Assembly (NCBI GenBank): GCA_937128795.1
Contig: CAKZMQ010000001.1
Span: forward strand, 1-64,000
Source of the DNA: an uncultured Solirubrobacterales bacterium
Lineage (GTDB): Bacteria; Actinomycetota; Thermoleophilia; Solirubrobacterales; JACPNS01
DNA: 64,000 bases
Reading direction: 5' to 3'
A program made the position numbers and the translations under genes. Each line of letters starts with the position of its first letter. Position 1 is the first letter of the stretch. Of this stretch, positions 61,305 through 64,000 are shown piece after piece. Under the pieces are notes generated by a model, which made no database searches, was not told the DNA's origin, and saw only the letters and a list, made by a program, of their open reading frames with translations.

Positions 61305-62663
61305 CTAAACGAGCAGCACTCCTTCCATCAGGCCGGCAGCGCGAAGATCGCGGTACCAGCGTTCAACCGGATATTCCTGCGTGTAGCCGTGGCCACCGAG
61401 CATCTGCACGGCGTTGGAACCAATCTCCATGCCGTATTTCTGCGTCAGCTGGCGGACGATTGCTGACTCCCGGGCAAAGTCCTTGCCCTGGTCGGCGAGC
61501 GCCGCGGCGCGGAGTGTGGCCAGTCGAATTCCATCGAGCTCGATGGCGATGTTGCTGACCGTGAATGCAACTGCCTGGCGGTGGCTGATCGGCTCACCGA
61601 AGGCTTTGCGCTCGTTCACATATGGGATCACGTAGTCGAGCGCTGCTCGACCGGTGCCTGCGGTGACCGCACCCCAAGCGATACGCGAAAGGCGAACCAT
61701 CTCTGCATACACCTCTGGGTCGGCGCCGCCGAGCAGCGAGCCGGCTTCAAGCGCAACGTTTTCGAGCGAGAGCGTTGCCGTCGCGGCGGGACGGATTCCC
61801 ATCGCAGGCTCCGGCGTCACGCCAATGCCGCCGGCCTTGCTCTCGACGATGAACATTGCGGGCTTGCCGTCGAGCTCTGCGGCGATCACGAACAGCTCGG
61901 CCTCGGCGGCACGCGGGACGAGCGACTTGACACCGTTGAGGGTGTAGCCACCGTCAGCGTTCTTCGTCGCCTTGGTGTCGAGTTTGAACGGGTCAAACAG
62001 CGGCTTGGGCTCGATCACCGCGAGCGCGGCTGCGGGAACATCCTCACCGACGAACTCGGGTAGGTAGGTCGACTGTTGGTCGGCGTCGCCCCAGAGGCCG
62101 ATCGCCGTGCTGACGGCCGCCGGCGCGAGCACTGCGACTGCCAGTCCGAGGTCGCCCTTGGCAAGCGCTTCGCTGATCAGCACCGAGGTGACGGCCGAGC
62201 GCTGCTCGACGGCACCGCCGAGTTCCTCGGGCACACCGATCATCGTCACGCCGAGTTCAGTGCTGTGTTTGAGAACTTCCGAAGGAGTTACGCAGTTGTT
62301 GGACGCTTCAGTCGCGATCGGCAGCAGCTCGTTGGTCGCGAATTCGCCGAAGGCTTCGACCAGCATCTGCTGCTCGTCTGTCGGCGTAAGGTCGAACGCG
62401 CCGGTGCCGCCGACCTTCGGCTGACGCGCGGGCTTGTCCTGCTTGGACTTCGAAGCGAATGTGCGGCCGACTGCGCCGACTGCCTTGAAACCGTTTTTTG
62501 AGCCGTGGTAGACGACCTTTTCGGTCGACTTCCGCAGTTTCAGTTTGTCGATGGTGGAAGAGCTAGCGAGATTGTTGAGGAAGCGCAGTCCCGCGCCCAT
62601 GCCCTTCTCAGCAGGTGTCTTCTTGACGCCATTTTCTGATTTTTTAGTCAATGTCTCAGCCAC
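61305..62663 (-). CDS. Acyl-CoA dehydrogenase with 90-residue N-terminal extension
   Basis: A 452-residue protein. The dehydrogenase fold begins near FDLTPTDEQQMLVEAFGEFA (about residue 90), preceded by a basic, low-complexity extension. FAD-contact motif region reads AVIEPKPLFDPFKLDTKATKNADGGYTLNG, lacking the usual T-E-P-x-A-G-S-D. The C terminus LGGHGYTQEYPVERWYRDLRAAGLMEGVLLV stops right after the Glu-Gly, without the usual T-x-x-I-Q. It is the first gene of the operon. It may form a heteromer with the neighbouring dehydrogenase; this is inference. GTG start after GAAGG. Confidence 0.88.
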   Translation of the reverse strand: MAETLTKKSENGVKKTPAEKGMGAGLRFLNNLASSSTIDKLKLRKSTEKVVYHGSKNGFKAVGAVGRTFASKSKQDKPARQPKVGGTGAFDLTPTDEQQMLVEAFGEFATNELLPIATEASNNCVTPSEVLKHSTELGVTMIGVPEELGGAVEQRSAVTSVLISEALAKGDLGLAVAVLAPAAVSTAIGLWGDADQQSTYLPEFVGEDVPAAALAVIEPKPLFDPFKLDTKATKNADGGYTLNGVKSLVPRAAEAELFVIAAELDGKPAMFIVESKAGGIGVTPEPAMGIRPAATATLSLENVALEAGSLLGGADPEVYAEMVRLSRIAWGAVTAGTGRAALDYVIPYVNERKAFGEPISHRQAVAFTVSNIAIELDGIRLATLRAAALADQGKDFARESAIVRQLTQKYGMEIGSNAVQMLGGHGYTQEYPVERWYRDLRAAGLMEGVLLV

Positions 62664-62776
62664 GTGCCTTCAGGTCGTGGGTTGATCCCGAGGTGGATTG
62701 GGTTGGTGTCGCGCGACTGGGCACCTTTGGATGCCCGCACGACGACGGGGACGTCTTCCTGGGAAGTCCCCGGACA

Positions 62777-62837
62777 TAAGTGACTCAATAGTTACTTACG
62801 CTCTGCGTAGCTTAGCCAGATTTGACGCAAATGTCAA
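62777..62837 (-). promoter_or_regulatory. Promoter and operator-like palindrome of the five-gene lipid operon
   Basis: On the minus strand TTGACA (62832-62837), 17-bp spacer, TAAGCT (62809-62814). Just downstream of the expected start of transcription is TAAGTGACT-CAAT-AGTTACTTA (62777-62798), an inverted repeat with a single mismatch. Its position would let a repressor block initiation. The rest of the 336-bp gap (62664-62999) has no gene I can support. Confidence 0.65.
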
Positions 62838-62999
62838 GCCGACTTCCGTGATCGCGATCAAACGCGCGTTTCTCGATCACAGAGGCGCATCGTAGTGATT
62901 CGCATCGGTCATCCGTCCAACGAGTCCGCGGTGGCTCGTTTGGGTTAGTTGAGCGGCCGATTGTCTTTGCAGGGCATTGGTAGGCGACAACTGAGAAGA

Positions 63000-64000
63000 A
63001 TGGGCATTTCAGACTCAAATCGACGTCGGTCGGACGTCGCACCGACAACTCCTTCGGAGCGCGCACTCAAAGATCGTTTGCTCGACGCGCTGCCGAGCAC
63101 CGAACACGGTCTTCGTCTGTGGACCGGCGCGTTGATGTGGTTGTCGATGACGGTCGCGATCATCGCGCTGTCCTTCAACGCTGAGCTGGCCCCCGACCAC
63201 GTCAACTTTTGGCGGATAAGTCTTGGCGTCCCAGCCCTGATCTTCGTGTTGCTGCACATCCCGGCCGGTCGTTACCTGAGCGACCAGCAGTCATATGTTG
63301 CGACGGTCGTCGGTGCCTATCTCGGAACTGCGGTGTTCATCGTGCTGTTGCAGATCACGCCAGGTATGTGGGCGCTGCTGATGGGGCTGATGGTTCCGGC
63401 GATCTTCAGCGGCTATTTCATGCGTATGCGGCAGATGCTGCCCCTGCTGATTTTCATTACAGCAGTCGCTCTCTCTTCGTTGACGTCGCCGTTCGCGGCA
63501 GAGACCGCTCACCTGGAAGCTCGACTTGCTGCCTACGTCACCGCGCTATGGGCGATGGTGTTCGCGCTGCATTGGCAGAAGCGTCAATTGCTGCTCGCAA
63601 ACGAGGACGTCGCCCGAAGAACGAACACAGACCCGCTGACCGGCCTCGCCAACCATCGCGCGCTTCGAATGCGGGCCAAAAACCTGCTCGCGAACTGCGG
63701 ACGCGGGCCAGGCACCGAAGTCACCCTGATGATGATCGACCTGGACAACTTCAAGCAGGCGAATTCGACCTACGGCCATCTCGGCGGCGATCTCACGTTG
63801 CGATGCGTCGCTGAACAACTGATGCGAGTGCTGCCTCCGAACGCGGTTGCGGCGCGCGTCGGTGGCGATGAGTTTGCCGTGCTGCTGCCCGCTGGATCGC
63901 CCGACAAACTCGATGAACTGGCCAGTCTCGTGCGCGGTGCCGTGCGTGGCAGCGAGTCGGTCCTTCCACTCGACGGGATCAGCATCGACGCGAGCGTCGG
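63000..64000 (+). CDS. Membrane GGDEF diguanylate cyclase, cut off by the right edge
   Basis: The frame opens at ATG 63000 (GAGAAG upstream) and is open to the edge, about 333 residues. About five to six TM helices (residues 40-195) are followed by a GGDEF domain: TDPLTGLANHRALRMRAK, MMIDLDNFKQANSTYGHLGGD and AARVGGDEFAVLLPAG, all standard, so it should be active. No RxxD I-site precedes the motif (the residues are PPNA). The N-terminal layout matches the first half of the double-GGDEF proteins at 51.8 and 54.1 kb, so the missing part could hold a second half. Confidence 0.88.
   Translation, partial: MGISDSNRRRSDVAPTTPSERALKDRLLDALPSTEHGLRLWTGALMWLSMTVAIIALSFNAELAPDHVNFWRISLGVPALIFVLLHIPAGRYLSDQQSYVATVVGAYLGTAVFIVLLQITPGMWALLMGLMVPAIFSGYFMRMRQMLPLLIFITAVALSSLTSPFAAETAHLEARLAAYVTALWAMVFALHWQKRQLLLANEDVARRTNTDPLTGLANHRALRMRAKNLLANCGRGPGTEVTLMMIDLDNFKQANSTYGHLGGDLTLRCVAEQLMRVLPPNAVAARVGGDEFAVLLPAGSPDKLDELASLVRGAVRGSESVLPLDGISIDASV

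Overview
The window is high-GC bacterial DNA, about 64 kb, with the character of an actinobacterium. GTG and TTG starts are frequent, MmpL transporters and paired FluC fluoride channels are present, and one gene group matches the mycobacterial htdX-fabG4-fadA2-fadE5 arrangement. The secreted Ig-repeat and HtaA-like proteins fit a soil lineage such as Thermoleophilia/Solirubrobacterales; that placement is inference. I see no rRNA, CRISPR array or insertion sequence. Two tRNA-Ser genes are present.

Left part (1-18 kb) is ordinary accessory metabolism: a cut-off crotonase behind a TetR regulator; a divergent MFS / MmpL / methyltransferase efflux unit; an aminotransferase - saccharopine-dehydrogenase-like - alanine dehydrogenase operon; an HSL-type esterase; two overlapping crcB genes; an enoyl-CoA hydratase with a quinone oxidoreductase; a MarR regulator; purT; a LOG-type protein; a membrane-bound class III nucleotide cyclase; and an acyl-CoA dehydrogenase. 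From 18.7 to 24.5 kb lie two large secreted Ig-repeat proteins with strongly basic end regions.

Middle part (24.5-36 kb): a TetR regulator with two near-identical palindromes facing an SGNH hydrolase; a DUF4389 membrane protein; a Baeyer-Villiger-type monooxygenase; a sigma/anti-sigma pair; a YceH protein; a lipoprotein that looks like a cupredoxin stripped of its copper ligands; a universal stress protein; a subtilase; tadA; tRNA-Ser(CGA); an exonuclease; and a sterol-desaturase-like hydroxylase.

Mobile part (about 36.2-43.4 kb): a large serine recombinase element abuts tRNA-Ser(GGA). Its recombinase frame reads antisense right through the tRNA. Cargo is a small HTH gene coupled to the recombinase, a dihydroorotate-dehydrogenase-like protein with a small membrane partner, a GIY-YIG nuclease-like protein, two further membrane proteins, a LexA-like box, a 33-bp direct repeat and a hairpin-rich noncoding stretch. 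This is the least ordinary part of the window and the best candidate for an undescribed system.

Right part (43.5-64 kb): a DUF4442 protein, a second giant MmpL transporter with a coiled-coil insert, an HtaA-like secreted protein divergent from a second sigma/anti-sigma pair, an F420-reductase-like protein and an FMO. Then come two tandem double-GGDEF membrane proteins of equal length (737 residues), a five-gene lipid/beta-oxidation operon (MaoC, FabG4, thiolase, two acyl-CoA dehydrogenases) behind a strong promoter with an operator-like palindrome, and a third GGDEF protein running off the right edge. The window therefore carries both a cyclic-AMP-type cyclase and a cluster of c-di-GMP enzymes around lipid and surface functions.
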